From contig NC_088344.1 of the NCBI RefSeq assembly GCF_036884655.1, positions 33,003,001 through 33,067,000 of the forward strand: a DNA stretch of 64,000 bases, in the 5' to 3' direction. The translations under genes and the position numbers were made by a program. The notes beneath the pieces are model-generated. The model made no database searches. It was not told where the DNA came from and saw nothing but the letters and a program-made list of their open reading frames with translations. Source of the DNA: Musa acuminata AAA Group. Its lineage: Eukaryota; Streptophyta; Magnoliopsida; Zingiberales; Musaceae. Below are positions 34,897 to 50,162 of this stretch, in pieces. Every line of letters begins with the position of its first letter. Position 1 is the stretch's first letter.

Positions 34897-37430
34897 TCGA
34901 AGCAGGGAAGGCGAAGGAAACGCATCAACGACAGCTATATGCTTACAGTGTCTCGAGTGTTTGCGTTTCGTTCCACATGCTAGTCATTTCGTCAACCACT
35001 TGGCCACACACACACACAGGCACGCAAAAAGGTGGACTGTGTTGCTGGGTTGATGACCAATGGGGGAAGACCTTGCCATAAATGGCCATTTGGCTTATGA
35101 AAGCATGTCTCAGGTAGCTGATCTGGGTGGGGCACCCATGTTTTTCTTGCCATGATTAGGAATCTAAGCTTGAATCCATTGTCAAAACTTGCCTGTTTGG
35201 ATGTTGTACTTGTGTCATGCCTTGGTTTGCCTGATTCAATGCATCCGACCATAGAATCTTGCTTCAAAGAGAAATGGCGGCCTGCTCTTCCCTGTTCTTC
35301 GTGGGATTGAGGGCCAAGTGGCTGTGAATCGAAAAGCTCAGTAGCTTAAACAATCGATTACGTATGCAGACAAAAAAGAACAAAGAAATCATTCGACGCA
35401 ACATAGAACCTGAACCAGAAGAATTCTTTTACTGTAGCCATGTGAGCGATGATGGAGTCCGGATTCATGTCACATCGCTTTAGGGATGGGAAGGATCCGA
35501 CGACACGATCTTGGAGTAGGATATTGGGAAGCTGTAGCCAATAGCACAATGTGGTAGAGAAGATAAGGCTCCGTTGCAGCATCATCTCTGTCGAGGAGGA
35601 GGGAGGAGGGCGAACGGCGAGGCAGGTAGCATGAAAGTCATGTTTGTGTTGTGGTGGGGAAAAGCTGTTATCTGTACTTTGTAGCTCATTCTGGTCCTCC
35701 ACACCAAACACTTGATAGCTTTTAATCCAAGCCAGTATCTTTCATTCACATCCACTGCATGAGCTCATACCAAAGAGAAAAGACATGAAACAATCTCTTG
35801 AAAGATTGCATTGCAGATCAATTGAAACCAGGAAACCTCCACCTAACTTTGACTCAGAAAACATCAACTCAGGAAGATGGAAGAGGATAGAGTCAGTGGA
35901 GCGGTATCTGCCATTTACCAAAGTGGCTGATGAATTGGCAGATGGAGTTAAAGAGAAGAGACCCATAAATAGTGGCATTGGGCTTGTCTTTACCGATTAA
36001 ATCAGATTCCAAGCTGCTAATCGAAGAATGCTTTATGAGGTGGAGAGCGAAGAAGGAAGCAGGAAGGCACTTTGGCAGAATGGAGTTCATAGTGGTGGTA
36101 CTTCTCTTCCGATGCAGATAGAATTCATGGGTGGTGGTGGACTGGGACCAGATCACCAAAGTAGAATCCGAAGAATGGTGTACAGCCTATATGTGATAAC
36201 TTGGTAAAATGGATGAACACAGATGAAACCTGCACAAGGTATTCGAAAAAGTTCCATGATTCCCAGCCTGAAGGTGCTGCCATGGACTGAAGAAGCTTCC
36301 TGAGTGCTCACTGCCGACCCAACCGCTCGTGGCATCCACGCCAGCATCAACTATTTTTGAGGTGCTCAGAAACTCGATTCAATCAGTAACAGCAGCATCA
36401 GCATGAGAAGAAGAAGAAGAAGAAGAAGAAGAAGAAGAAGAAGAACAATCTGAGCTGATCTGAAGGACAATCTGAGCTCTGGGAGCTGTCAGCAACAATT
36501 CTACAAGCAGGTGTCACTTTCTGACCAACTTCAATTATTAGCAGGAATTGGATGAACTTGAAACATGCATATGTATATACTGCATTGAAGAGAAGCTGTG
36601 GTCAGAGTTGAAAAGGGAACACATCTGTCTCTGCATGTATCACAGACTTTAGAACATTGATTCTACTGCATCTGCTGTGGACTAAGCATGTAGAACTATT
36701 GAGTCTGAACAGTAAAAGATGCAGATGCAAAGCTTGGAGAATGGAAACAAGATCAAAAATCACTTGCAACAGATGAAGAGAACTAGTGATCAGAGAACAT
36801 GAATCCATTTCAGATATCTGTTAAAAGATAAAGTTGCTTAGCTCACCTGAAGTGAGTCCTGGCAATTCAATTAACAAGAATAATGAGCAAGAAGATGAAA
36901 ATTTTCCTCATCAGATTTATGTGCATCCATTTGCTCAGTATCATTGGACAGCACCAAAAATTGATCATCTATATGGATGCATATTGCATTCAAAACAATC
37001 CTGTTTTCTTCACAGCTTATGTTGCCATCATGGATGGCCTTAAACATGGGAAATCATTCTTCCTGAATGAGAGGGTGTCTCCTTTGTGAGACGAAACCAG
37101 TAAACAGAGCAGTCGATGCTGATGATGATGATGATGAAGTAATAAAGCATTTTAAGCATTTTCTCCCACTGTAATCTACTGTTAGGTGAATATGATTCCA
37201 CAAATGGACAAACGGATCGCATGGGCAATGTCCAAATCAAAGAGAATTTGCTTTACTAGAACAAATTAAATTAAGAACCAATCATAAAATATCATCCTAA
37301 AGCCCAACTCTTTTTTCCAAACTGTTCCTAACCATATCCAGGATTGCAGCGTAACCCTTAAACTCCCCCTAAAAGATCTAAAACCTCATAAAATATCAAC
37401 CATGTAATCTACCAAAACTGACGAGTAGAT
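34897..37430. other. intergenic, no supported gene
   Basis: Downstream of the bHLH gene only short frames occur on both strands, none with a recognised domain. A (GAA)n tract lies at 36407-36444 and a short GAT repeat at 37119-37136. A transcribed non-coding locus cannot be excluded. Confidence 0.4.
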
Positions 37431-37663
37431 CTTCTTCAACATATCACCGCAATTTCCACCGTCCAACTACAGAAGAAGAAAAAGCGAAGAACAAAAAGGA
37501 GGAAGCTTTGGCCACCCATCACAAGGATCATGGATGAACAAGGGGTCAATGGCAATGGCGAACGGGAGACTGGTGGTGATGAATGGGGCCGGGCCGGTTG
37601 GGTTGACAAGCGATCCAACCTGTTGCATTGCTACTCCATCCACCACCCGCTCCTTCCCTTGTA

Positions 37664-37903
37664 TCACCTGCATGCAAATTGCCTCCCATTGAGAACTTTT
37701 CGTGCGTCACTGATGTATTCTTGGGCTTCATGACCTACCATGAAAGAAAGGCCAGCACGCCAGACAAGAGACTGAGAAGGACAGCATTTAGTGAAAGACG
37801 AGGAGGGGATGCGCGTACTGCAGCGAGAAGCGATGGCGAGAAGAGACGATGAGAGGAACAGCATTGACAGGACGAGGCCGAAAGCCAATGCGGTGGTGGC
37901 CAT
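37664..37903 (-). CDS. candidate small secreted protein, unrecognised
   Basis: An open frame of 79 codons begins MATTALAFGLVLSMLFLSSS, a convincing signal peptide, followed by LLAIASR and a short Ser/Cys-containing region ending NGRQFACR. I do not recognise the mature part, and no known plant peptide-hormone motif (CLE, IDA, CEP, RALF, EPF) is visible. A splice donor (ATG|GTAGGT near 37741) and acceptor (CATGCAG near 37669) inside the frame could replace its C-terminus by a second exon, so the true end is uncertain. No clear TATA box precedes it. It could be a real short gene or chance. Confidence 0.3.
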   Translation of the reverse strand: MATTALAFGLVLSMLFLSSSLLAIASRCSTRIPSSSFTKCCPSQSLVWRAGLSFMVGHEAQEYISDARKVLNGRQFACR

Positions 37904-38543
37904 TTAGACGAGAAGAAAGCAGCAGGCCGGTGTTTCGATTGCCTTCTTCCTCACATACTGATCCCTCTCTCTGAGATCGGGGGTAAACAACCGTTTCCCG
38001 ATTCCCCCTGTCTTGTCACGTCCGGCACGTGAGCGTAGCCGAGGCCGCCGCAGGATTTAGTCGTCGGCAGAGTATACTCCCCGCTCATATACCTGCCAGT
38101 GGTTGGTTCTGGAAACATGGACCCCGTATGTAACCCGCAGGGTAGGAAAAAAAGGGGTTGCAAATAAATAGCAGCATTCGATCACTTCCGTTTTGACGAA
38201 AATAGCCCTACATTACACACGGAATTATAACTGGCAGCGAACATTTGGGGGGTCCAAAATGGAGGGTGTTTTGGTCACTCCGAATGTATATGACCAAAAA
38301 ACCATCGACCGAGATGTTCTTGTCGGAATAACCAGAATGACTCTCACTAATTAATTGAAGCTTATACTTCATAGCAGATTATAAATGAAGCTTATTGTTT
38401 GGAGAATTCCTATTACATGCAAATTCTCCCCCCCGGCAAAAAAAAGTTGTGGATTATAATTATTGAATGCATGGGCTTTCGATTCTCTTCAAAAGGCAGA
38501 GAAGCAGTAAGATTCAGCGGACTGTTCTTCACCACAACCAAGT
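37904..38543. other. intergenic between candidate peptide and beta-glucosidase 3-prime end
   Basis: A GC-rich part (37950-38110) is possibly the promoter of the candidate peptide, followed by AT-rich DNA to the beta-glucosidase stop. Nothing else was seen. Confidence 0.35.
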
Positions 38544-41770
<3,227 letters not shown>

Positions 41771-42389
41771 CCTGGCGTTGCTCTGCTAGAAGAGAAAGAA
41801 TAGCTAGACGACGGCTTCACCTTCGTCGTGTTTGATATAAGACTTGGACCACCATTGGTGCAAATGATGGCACACCGACCCACTTTGACTCTGGAGAGAG
41901 AGAGAGAGAGGATTGAGTTGGGTTCTCAATCATGGCTTTGGAGAAAGGCTGTGGTTGGGTCGAGCATCTCGCCGACTAGCTCAAATACATGGGATGTCCT
42001 TTTCATTGTTTATGACATTATAGATACAACTATTCTACGTCACGACATGGATGAACATCACCTCCATACCCCACATCACCTGCAGGATTCTTGGATGTGA
42101 TCTTATCCATCAAAATTATTCTTATCTGGTTAAACAAAATGAACACCACCACCATTTGTAGTTCTCTGGTTGAACAAAAGAGATGAAGGGATGATGAATC
42201 ATCAAGCAAACCAAAACAGCAAGTCTCTCACATGAAGAGAAGCACCAAAGCTACAGAAAATAGATAGCATGTGATCAACATCTTCGAGGAAACAAAGTTG
42301 AAATGCAGAAACTCCATGTGATGCCTGATGCTGATGCCAGGTTTCAACACATTGCACTCAAAATTCTTGGAGAAGAGAGATCACAGAGG
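41771..42389. other. intergenic: beta-glucosidase promoter and SPL14-like 3-prime region
   Basis: A TATA-like TTATATCAAA (minus, 41840-41831) is about 60 bp from the beta-glucosidase start. A short GA tract lies at 41893-41909. The remainder includes the probable 3-prime UTR of neither gene's coding strand with certainty; no frame is supported. Confidence 0.4.
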
Positions 42390-45085
42390 CTAGAGTGACC
42401 AGTGGATCACATGGTCTGAGTGATCGTATTCCCAGCCCGAGCCATGGCCAAGGCACTGCCCGTTCCCCTGCAGAGCCAACTCCAGCTGGCCGGAAAAAAG
42501 TGCACCACCGGCCAAATTGACCCTTGCTGTTCCTGCCTCATGCCGGAGTTCCTGCGAGCTGTTCCTGCTTCCATGATCTCTGAGTCCCCATGACTCGGCC
42601 GTGTGATTTGCGGAGACGATCGAGTGAGCCGAGGAGGCGGAGTTAAAGCCGCTGCTGGCCGAAACAGTTGGTGGAACTTTACTTCTGGTAGTGCGGCTGC
42701 CCCATGGCTCAGATGACAGAAGAGAGAGAGCACAGCTAGCATCCGAGGCTCCTCCGAGACACTCGCCCAGCGGAGGTTCCGGGGAAGAGTAGAGAATCTG
42801 GCCTGGAGAACCCTGCAAGTATCGATGAGCACTGCACGCTGCAGCTGCAGCTGCATCCGACGAAGAATCTATGAACCCATGCCATTGGTTACTAGCCACC
42901 TGATCGCCAGGCCTAGCAGTCGGCCAAACATTTCTTGCAGTACTGGAAATTTTTGGGCAGCTGAAGTCCATTACAAAGTTTCTGAATCTACTGGGTCCTG
43001 TTTAAATTGCAAAAAAACATTCAGAGAACTAAAATTCAATTGCATAAATGCAATGTGTAATATCGGTTAGATGTTTCTGACCATGGAAGGATAGGCCGTG
43101 GCATGATGCGAAAGAACCAGGAGGCAGCTTCCTTCGACGCTCATTATGCCCAGCCAGACGTCTACGACAACTGCGTTTCCCTTGGTCAAATTCAGCTAAC
43201 TGGTGAAACCTGTGATTATGTAACCATAAGAATTAAATAATGAACATTGCTCTTATATTTGAGTGATTCTGTAAAAGAAGACATCACACCGTAATGTTGA
43301 TCAGAAACATCGGACATCATACAATGCCAACACTCATACAGCAACAATATTAGTTTACTGTATGAGTGTTTACATCAAAGTGTCCATAAACCACTGTGCC
43401 AGGCGGTGACATAGTAATGCTACTTTACAACATCAATTTCAGACTAAGCCCCTAATAAAAATCCTCTTGAGTCGATACATGATGAATCGACACATACAAG
43501 CAATTCACATAGATACTATTGTTCAACACTCGAAACAATGAAGATAAAGAGAATAAAAAAGCAAGAAACAACTCTTTAAGATGACTTAAACGAACATAAG
43601 AGGGCATAGAAGATTTCTTCTTTGACAACCTCCTCCTATGTAGCTTACTACATGTTATTGTCTAGTAAGATGGCATCGTGTTTGTTGATCATCGGACTCT
43701 TATTGGATTATCCATAATGCTAGTTTACTGCCATTACTACGTGAGCAATATGCCCCGTTTACTGTCACGTTGATGATATTATACCTTGTAGCGATGTTAA
43801 GAAGTATTCGAGCAGTTTCAAGGAAAATTCAATAGTGATGAAATAATGAGATTCTAATTAGATCATGATCCACATTAAGTTACAAGAGATCTCAAACACA
43901 AGAAAAACCCTAGATTTCAAGATCAGCAGATGCCATACATTAACAAAACCTTCTAATATACTCTGTTAGAGTAAATGCAGCCAGTGCAAGGAATACTAGT
44001 ATATTTCTGGGGAAATAGCTCACAACATTGCTCCTTGATTATGTTCTTCAGAGGATGAAAGATTAAGAGGAGATCTTATCCTTTTCAATCATGTTGTAAC
44101 CAAGAATTAGCTCGCAAGCTCATCCTAGCATTTTTCTCACTTAAGATTAGACCACTGCTCTATTAGTTAAGTAAAAAATGTAAACATGACTTTTTGCAAA
44201 ATAGGTCAATAAAAAAAGAGAACAGGTTAATGAGTCAATTATAATATTTACAGAACATAATATAGTCGACAAAAACCAAAGAAATCCCAATTTCTAAATT
44301 TTAACTACTTCTAGGATAGTTTGCAAATACACCAAACAAGTGTCAAGAACAACTTCAGAACCATTCCATAATTTAATGCTATAGTTCCTAAATTGCAGTG
44401 AATGATCTTAAGCGGAAATCGACCAACCGAGCTGCACAAGGTTAGCTTCATATGAATGAAATAATCATGAAAGAGTGAGAGAATTTACTGAATAGAATCA
44501 ACTTGTCCTAACAAATGTCTGACAATGAATGAGCATATAAGACACATGGAAAGTTCCAAGCATAAAGATAATAGTGTCCACAAGTCAAAGCACAAATACA
44601 AATCTCTTCCAAAAGGAGTTTTTGCCAGATTTAGAGAGGAAGACACTGAAAGATCAAGGAGTTTTTGCCAGCCTCCAAGAGAAGCAAAAGCCACAGAAGC
44701 ACAAAGAACAACCAGGGAGCAGAGCAAACCTGCTGCACTGCTGACAGAACCTCTGCTCCATGCCCCCAACCATCACCCTGGGGGATTTGGAGTGCATTCC
44801 ACAGACCTTGTGTCTACAGTAGTAGGCCTTGACCTTCGTCAGATCCGCTTCGCACCCCTCCACTTGGCACCTGGGCGGTGGCTGCTGCTGCCCTCTTTGA
44901 AGCACTGTCTTCCCCTTCTTCGGGGCCGCCGTTGGCGGAGCCGGCGGTGCCTTGCTGCTGCCACTTCCACCTCCACCACCAACCCCATCCTCAAAATAAA
45001 TCTTCTTGCCGAACGTAAGGCCATGGAGGGAGTCATTGGAGCCGCGGGCTGCAGAACCCCCAACGGAGATTGAACTCATCTCCAT
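42390..45085 (-). CDS. SPL14: SQUAMOSA promoter-binding-like factor, SPL9/15-OsSPL14 (IPA1) type
   Basis: A nuclear SBP-box factor that binds GTAC cores and, in rice and Arabidopsis orthologues, controls phase change, branching and panicle form. Exons 45085-44730, 43209-43082 and 42997-42390 encode 363 aa. The N-terminus MEMSS with [15 protein letters not shown] is that of SPL9/OsSPL14. The SBP domain spans residues 72-148: zinc site 1 uses C73, C78, C95, H98 and site 2 C114, C117, H121, C133; the bipartite NLS is at 131-146 ([17 protein letters not shown]). The intron splits the domain at QQCSR|FHQL as usual. After it come [24 protein letters not shown], the miR156-encoded [10 protein letters not shown] (251-260), [13 protein letters not shown] and the WSL end. 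The leader has a (GA)n tract at 45181-45202. First intron 1.5 kb. No lesion was seen; OsSPL14 versus OsSPL17 orthology is not resolved. Confidence 0.95.
42714..42733 (-). promoter_or_regulatory. miR156 target site in SPL14-like mRNA
   Basis: The plus strand reads TGACAGAAGAGAGAGAGCAC, i.e. the mRNA carries the complementary GTGCTCTCTCTCTTCTGTCA, the canonical miR156/157 site of SPL genes, encoding ALSLLS. Compared with common miR156 (TGACAGAAGAGAGTGAGCAC) there is one mismatch, the usual one in SPL targets. It predicts cleavage or translational repression in juvenile tissue. Confidence 0.95.
43210..44729 (-). other. SPL14-like intron 1, nothing recognisable inside
   Basis: This intron interrupts the SBP domain between the two zinc sites at the position conserved in SPL genes. 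It is AT-rich and no internal gene or repeat was identified. Confidence 0.6.
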
Positions 45086-48000
45086 TTGCTTGCTGCAGCT
45101 CGCTGTACAGCTCTACAGCCCAACCGTGGACTCCGAGACCAGAGAGAGGGAGGAACAGTCAGGGGAAGCTCGGCTTCCTTAGAGAGAGAGAGAGAGAGAG
45201 AGGGGTGACGAGAAGGAGGGTGAATGAGTCTTTCTGCATGGCATAAAGCTGACACCTGCCATTTAGGCTACTGTAAGTTGGATACACTGTCATGAACACA
45301 TTTCAGGGTGATAGATTTTGATGGCACCTTTGGTTCCTTAATTTTAGGTAGAGATGAAGCATTTTTCTTTTCACTTGGAAGATTTCTTCAGTTTATAATA
45401 TCTTTATTGTCTCCAAAAAAAAAATGAATTCGAGCCATTTTTAGACCTCCTTTTCAATTCATCAAAGTGATAAGGGGATTAATATTTACAATCTTTTTTT
45501 ATAATTTTTCTTTTTAATTTTTTAAATATTTTAAATTGTTTTTTCTCAAGAAAAAAAAAGATAAAAATAGATAATATAAAAATTATAAAATAGTAAAATA
45601 ATTTTTAAAAAGGTTTATCAATAGTAAGTGATTTTGAGTAATAAAAAATAGTTTTTTAGTATAAGCTTTTCTCAAAAGAGTTCTCTAAATAGTACTTTTT
45701 CTCATCAAAATTTTTTATTATTATTTTTTTTTATCAATTTTGAACTATTACAATATTTTTATCTAATTCATTTATAATATTTTTTTTAATTGAGACACTA
45801 AAAATACTATAAAACTATTAAAAAAATATTATAAATAATATTATATTATGTCTTGAAGATCATTATGAACTTATATCTTTATGTTTGTGGTTAGGTTTAT
45901 TGAGATTAGGAGTCAATTTAAGTCATTTATAATATTTTTAAATAGGTTTTACAGTATTTTTATATTGATGGTCAAAATATTATAATAAATTAATTTTTAT
46001 TCTTATTTGAATGATGTTATTCTTAACCATTATCAAATATTCATTTGAATCCTAATATGATATATCAAATGGTTTCTAATGTGTAGTTTCAATATCTTTT
46101 AATAATATTTTTATTGAGATACTATAAAGCTGTTAAAAAGTAAAAATATTATACCTATTGAAGTTGAGTTGATTGATGTTATTAGTCAATATACATCATT
46201 TATGATATTTTTATAGTATTTTTATTATGATGACTAAAATATAATAATATATTAAAAATATTATAATAAGTCAAAACAACTAAAATAATACAGTTAATTT
46301 TTTTTAGAGGCAATCTGAGTTATTTTTGAATTAAGAGGTACTAATTAAAAATAAAAAACCAAAAGAAATAATAAAAATAGATTTTTTGTAGGGAAATCGT
46401 TTTGCCCTCTTAACGTCAGCTGTTCTTTTTGGTCTCCAAATGCTTCTAAACCAACGGCACATACATCTTCTTCCTCCTCCTTCGACCATTAACTTCTCCT
46501 GTCGTCCCATCTCCATCACATCACCTGTTATTGGCCTCTCCTTCTTCACCTGCTATGCCTTCCCATTGGTAAGTTGGTCCTCTTATTGTCCCACCTCCAA
46601 CACCTGTTGCTATCCTATCCTTTCACCTGTTAATGTCTCCTATTACTAAGTCCTCCATCTCCTGCTCCCCGACCACCGTAACCAGACTGCCGCTAGGCCT
46701 CCACCACCACCAAAAGCTTCTCTTCTTCCTCCTCAATGCCTCGACGGAGATGCTGATACTATTGTTAACACTTGAGCTTCTGAAGTTAATAGATCAATTA
46801 TCTCATCGATATCATGAGGACGTCAAATGCTTCATGCGCATAAGTCAAAGGACTCAATCGAGAGCAGGACGCACTCGACGAGCAGCGCAGAAAGGACCGC
46901 AGAGCACATCAATGGCGAAGGAAACGCTTAGCAGAAGAGAGACCACTGCAGAGATCACCGTCTCCTAACACCCTGTGGCTGGAGCACACACCTTTGGATT
47001 CGCGGTGGCAATGATAAATCCCAATAAAAACCACGTCTTGGGTCTGCCTTCTTCATCCCCTAATCCAACACCGCATGCATCTGACCTCATCTCTCCTTCC
47101 GCCTGGATTCAGCACCAGTTGGTCCCCCTCCGATATGTGACGCAGTGCCGCCCGTGGACCGCCATTGACACCTGCCTCTCCACCATGTCTCCCGCGACAC
47201 TTCGACCCCCACTGGAGCTGGCAATGGCCAAGAAAACGCGGCATTGCAGACAAAGCTCAACTTCTCCTTCTCTTGGGTTCCCATCACTCCCATCTGCACC
47301 ACCAAAAGCAGCTAACTGCCATGCTAATCATCTTAATTTCAGGAAGCATCCACAGCAATATGCAGTAGGGTTGAAAAGCCCACTGCTTGCAGGATTTCCT
47401 AACTCAGTATTACAAGCAGGTTTGCAGTCATTATCTGACATAAGCAGAGCACACACACACACACACACACAGCTGCATAAAGAACAATTCAAATGCAGAT
47501 GCTTGTATGCATGTAATATGTTTGAATACGTGTTTTTACTGTGAGACACTTCAACATTCCTGCAGTGAATTATCTTGGCAACAAACCTATCTAAAAAAGA
47601 AATCATAAGTAGCTCAAGTCTACTCAGATTTTTCGGTATGAAACATCTCAAATCCAACTCACTAGTAAAGTGTTGAGAAGAACAATTCCTACACATATCG
47701 AGTCTGTCACTTGTTGAAGATATGCAAGGCCTGAGATTACAGATTCTGGAGGAAAATAGATATGTACTGTCTGGCCACAATTTATGTTATCCACATTAAC
47801 ACAGTTTGCTAATGCATTCAGAGGAAGGCTTGGAATCAACACAATGGATGTCATGGAAAGGACTTTAATAGTGTTAATGAAAACTAAATTCCAACATCCA
47901 TTTTTCGGTACGAGGGAACGTAAATCAAAGAAACAAGTTTCAAAACATGGTCTTCGCTAATGCAAATATATTGCGTGCCGGATAAAAACTTCTAAGCAAA

Positions 48001-49766
48001 TTATCCTCTGTGATCCGATAGAAATTTATACCATAAGATGAAATACTAAATTGTCAGTAGTCTATCGTCAATGACACTTCAGCTAATTTCTATATAATTG
48101 TATGTCATAAGCACTGAGAAGATAATTGGCAGTTCTTTTGTCATTTCTCATCAAGCATGGCATGGAAAATTAACTTCTTATTCTTTTATGACAAATAAAC
48201 CGAAAAGCCACCTCACAGAGTCCTAAATCCAAATTCAGATAAAGTCCAGATGATGTTATGTCATTCTATCTCAAAAAGTCATTCGACACTAAATTATTAA
48301 TAAATCCATAAGCAGTTGAAGTGTCAGCAGCATAATTCCCAATCAACAAGACAGAATCTAAAGAACTTTGGAATTAACTCATTGCAAGGTATTTAACTAA
48401 AAAATCGAGCAAATGCGTGATCACGATTTAAGAAAGACAGATTCTTCTCACACAACAGGTATTACCACTGAACCTAGCGAACAGGCCTCACAAATAAGCT
48501 GTCGTAATCAAAGTCGAGAAGAAGAAAATACATTTCTAGATGACGTCGGAAACTTAAACAGTCCTACTGACTCACATACATGGAAAAATGAACTAAGAAG
48601 AAGGTTAGCGACTTCCATGCATCTGAAAAGCACAAAGCAGTGGCGACGAGTATTTATGATGAGCATCCATTGAACAGACTCAGAAGCAAGTTAGAGAGAT
48701 GCCAAAAAGCACATGATATAGGCAAGCATGACACAAGTTAAATGGGAAAAGTACACACCATATGGTAATGAAACAGATAATATGATTTAGTTAATTTGAA
48801 GCAATCAAAGTACTTGTTCAAATCACTAATTTCAAATTCAAATGTACCATGAACATCAAATGCAACAAATGATTGCCAAATTAAAATAATTAGAGAGGGT
48901 CACCATCTGCGAAGCTGGAACGAAATTATTAGCACCAAAGATTGTAACACGTACTGCCATGAATCATGGAGAGGAAGAAAATTCGATATGAAAACCAATA
49001 AACAAAAGTAGTGTATATAAAATGCAACAAATGATTGCAAAATTCAAACAATTAACGACAGTTACCACCTGTGAAGCTGGAAATTTTGAATACCATCAAA
49101 TATTTGTAACACATATTGCCGTTAGTTTTCTTCCATGATTCACCCAATTGCATACAAACTCACAACCAAAGAAAATGGAAGAAGATACAAATGGAACCAA
49201 TCTCTCAAGAACTTCAAGTTTCAATCGCAATGATTGTTCAAAGGCACAAATATATAAACAAAAGTCTCTTGACACAAAATAAATAATTGATAAACTCAAA
49301 ATATTGAGCAATATGATAAATATAGTAACAGAAACAAAACTGAAAAATGCACCCAGCTAAATTTTCTTCTTACGATATTTTAACAAATAAGAATCACAAA
49401 TAACTGCAACTCAAAGAAATCAAGATAACAAAATTTATAAAGAAGAATTATTTGGATGTCGCATGAAATATCAGTAATAAAATGTTATTGAGAAACAGAT
49501 AAGATAATGATGTGCTCAAAGCTCTGCATTGAAATGAAAATGAAAGTTAAAGGATATTTTTTACACCGTTTGGACATCCACAAAGATCAGGAAGCAGTAT
49601 GATCTAGTCCCTAGCTTCCTATATGGTTCACTTGTGAAAAACAAAGGAGAGGAGAAACAAAGCGACTGAAAAAAAAAGGTGAACTGATAAGGACTTGAGG
49701 TGTTCACCATGTCTGGTTTTGTAATGGTAGCGAGATAGCAAATTAAAATGTCGGTTTGAACATGAT
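45086..49766. other. 4.7-kb intergenic region, no supported gene
   Basis: 45086-45300 should hold the SPL14-like leader, with (GA)n at 45181-45202. 45400-46330 is extremely AT-rich. 46430-47400 is GC-richer with several open frames on both strands (longest 46975-47544 plus), but none shows a recognised motif and they end in low-complexity (AC)n at 47450-47471. A 162-bp imperfect direct duplication lies at about 48857-49182. I infer decayed repeats. Confidence 0.4.
48857..49182. repeat. imperfect 162-bp direct repeat, two copies
   Basis: AAATGCAACAAATGATTG occurs at 48858 and 49020, and both copies continue with (T/C)ACCA(T/C)CTG(C/T)GAAGCTGGAA and a later TTGTAACAC(G/A)TA(C/T)TGCC. The copies have diverged by many substitutions and small indels. 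No coding frame is shared. Confidence 0.65.
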
Positions 49767-50162
49767 TTATGCCTCAGCAGCCCGTCGAGGCTTGCTCTTC
49801 CGCCGGCTTCCATTGTGTCGAAAACCATTGGACCTGGTTAACTCTTCAGTTTTTGGTTTCAGTTCATCGCCATTCTCCTCTGAAACTAAATCAGGATTTT
49901 CTTTTACTTGAGAGTACCTCTTCCTCTTCTTCCCTTTTTGCCCCATCGAACCATTGAGCTCTTTGCTTGTCACTGTAACCTTCGTATCATCTGTCCCTTC
50001 TTCATTCTTTTCAGTATCATCTTCATCTATGTTATCCTTCAGGGTTTTCTGCAGCCTTCCCCTTCTTTTATATGCAGGAAGGGGTTCTTCACCATCATTA
50101 TCCAGATCCTCATGACTTGCAACTGCTGTCAATTTCTTCCCCTTTCCTCTGCCTCTTCCCAT
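49767..50162 (-). CDS. small basic nuclear-type protein, MGRGRGKGKK family
   Basis: A single coding exon for 131 aa beginning MGRGRGKGKKL. I recall this start, and the YKRRGRLQKTLKD segment at about 31-43, from a plant-wide family of unknown function. The protein is rich in Lys, Arg, Glu and Asp, with an AT-hook-like RRGRLQK, an acidic middle (DEDDTEKNEEGTDD), a nuclear-signal-like GKKRKR near 80 and a basic end (SRRKSKPRRAAEA). It is probably disordered and nuclear; no catalytic domain. The frame is open upstream to 50198, but MGRGRG is the conserved start. Donor CCT|GTAAGG near 51027 and acceptor TTTGCCAG near 50219 suggest a 0.8-kb intron in the leader; that part is inference. Confidence 0.75.
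   Translation of the reverse strand: MGRGRGKGKKLTAVASHEDLDNDGEEPLPAYKRRGRLQKTLKDNIDEDDTEKNEEGTDDTKVTVTSKELNGSMGQKGKKRKRYSQVKENPDLVSEENGDELKPKTEELTRSNGFRHNGSRRKSKPRRAAEA

Noticed and set aside
46975..47544. 189-codon plus-strand open frame
   Set aside because: No recognised motif, runs into an (AC)n microsatellite, and shows no splice or promoter context.
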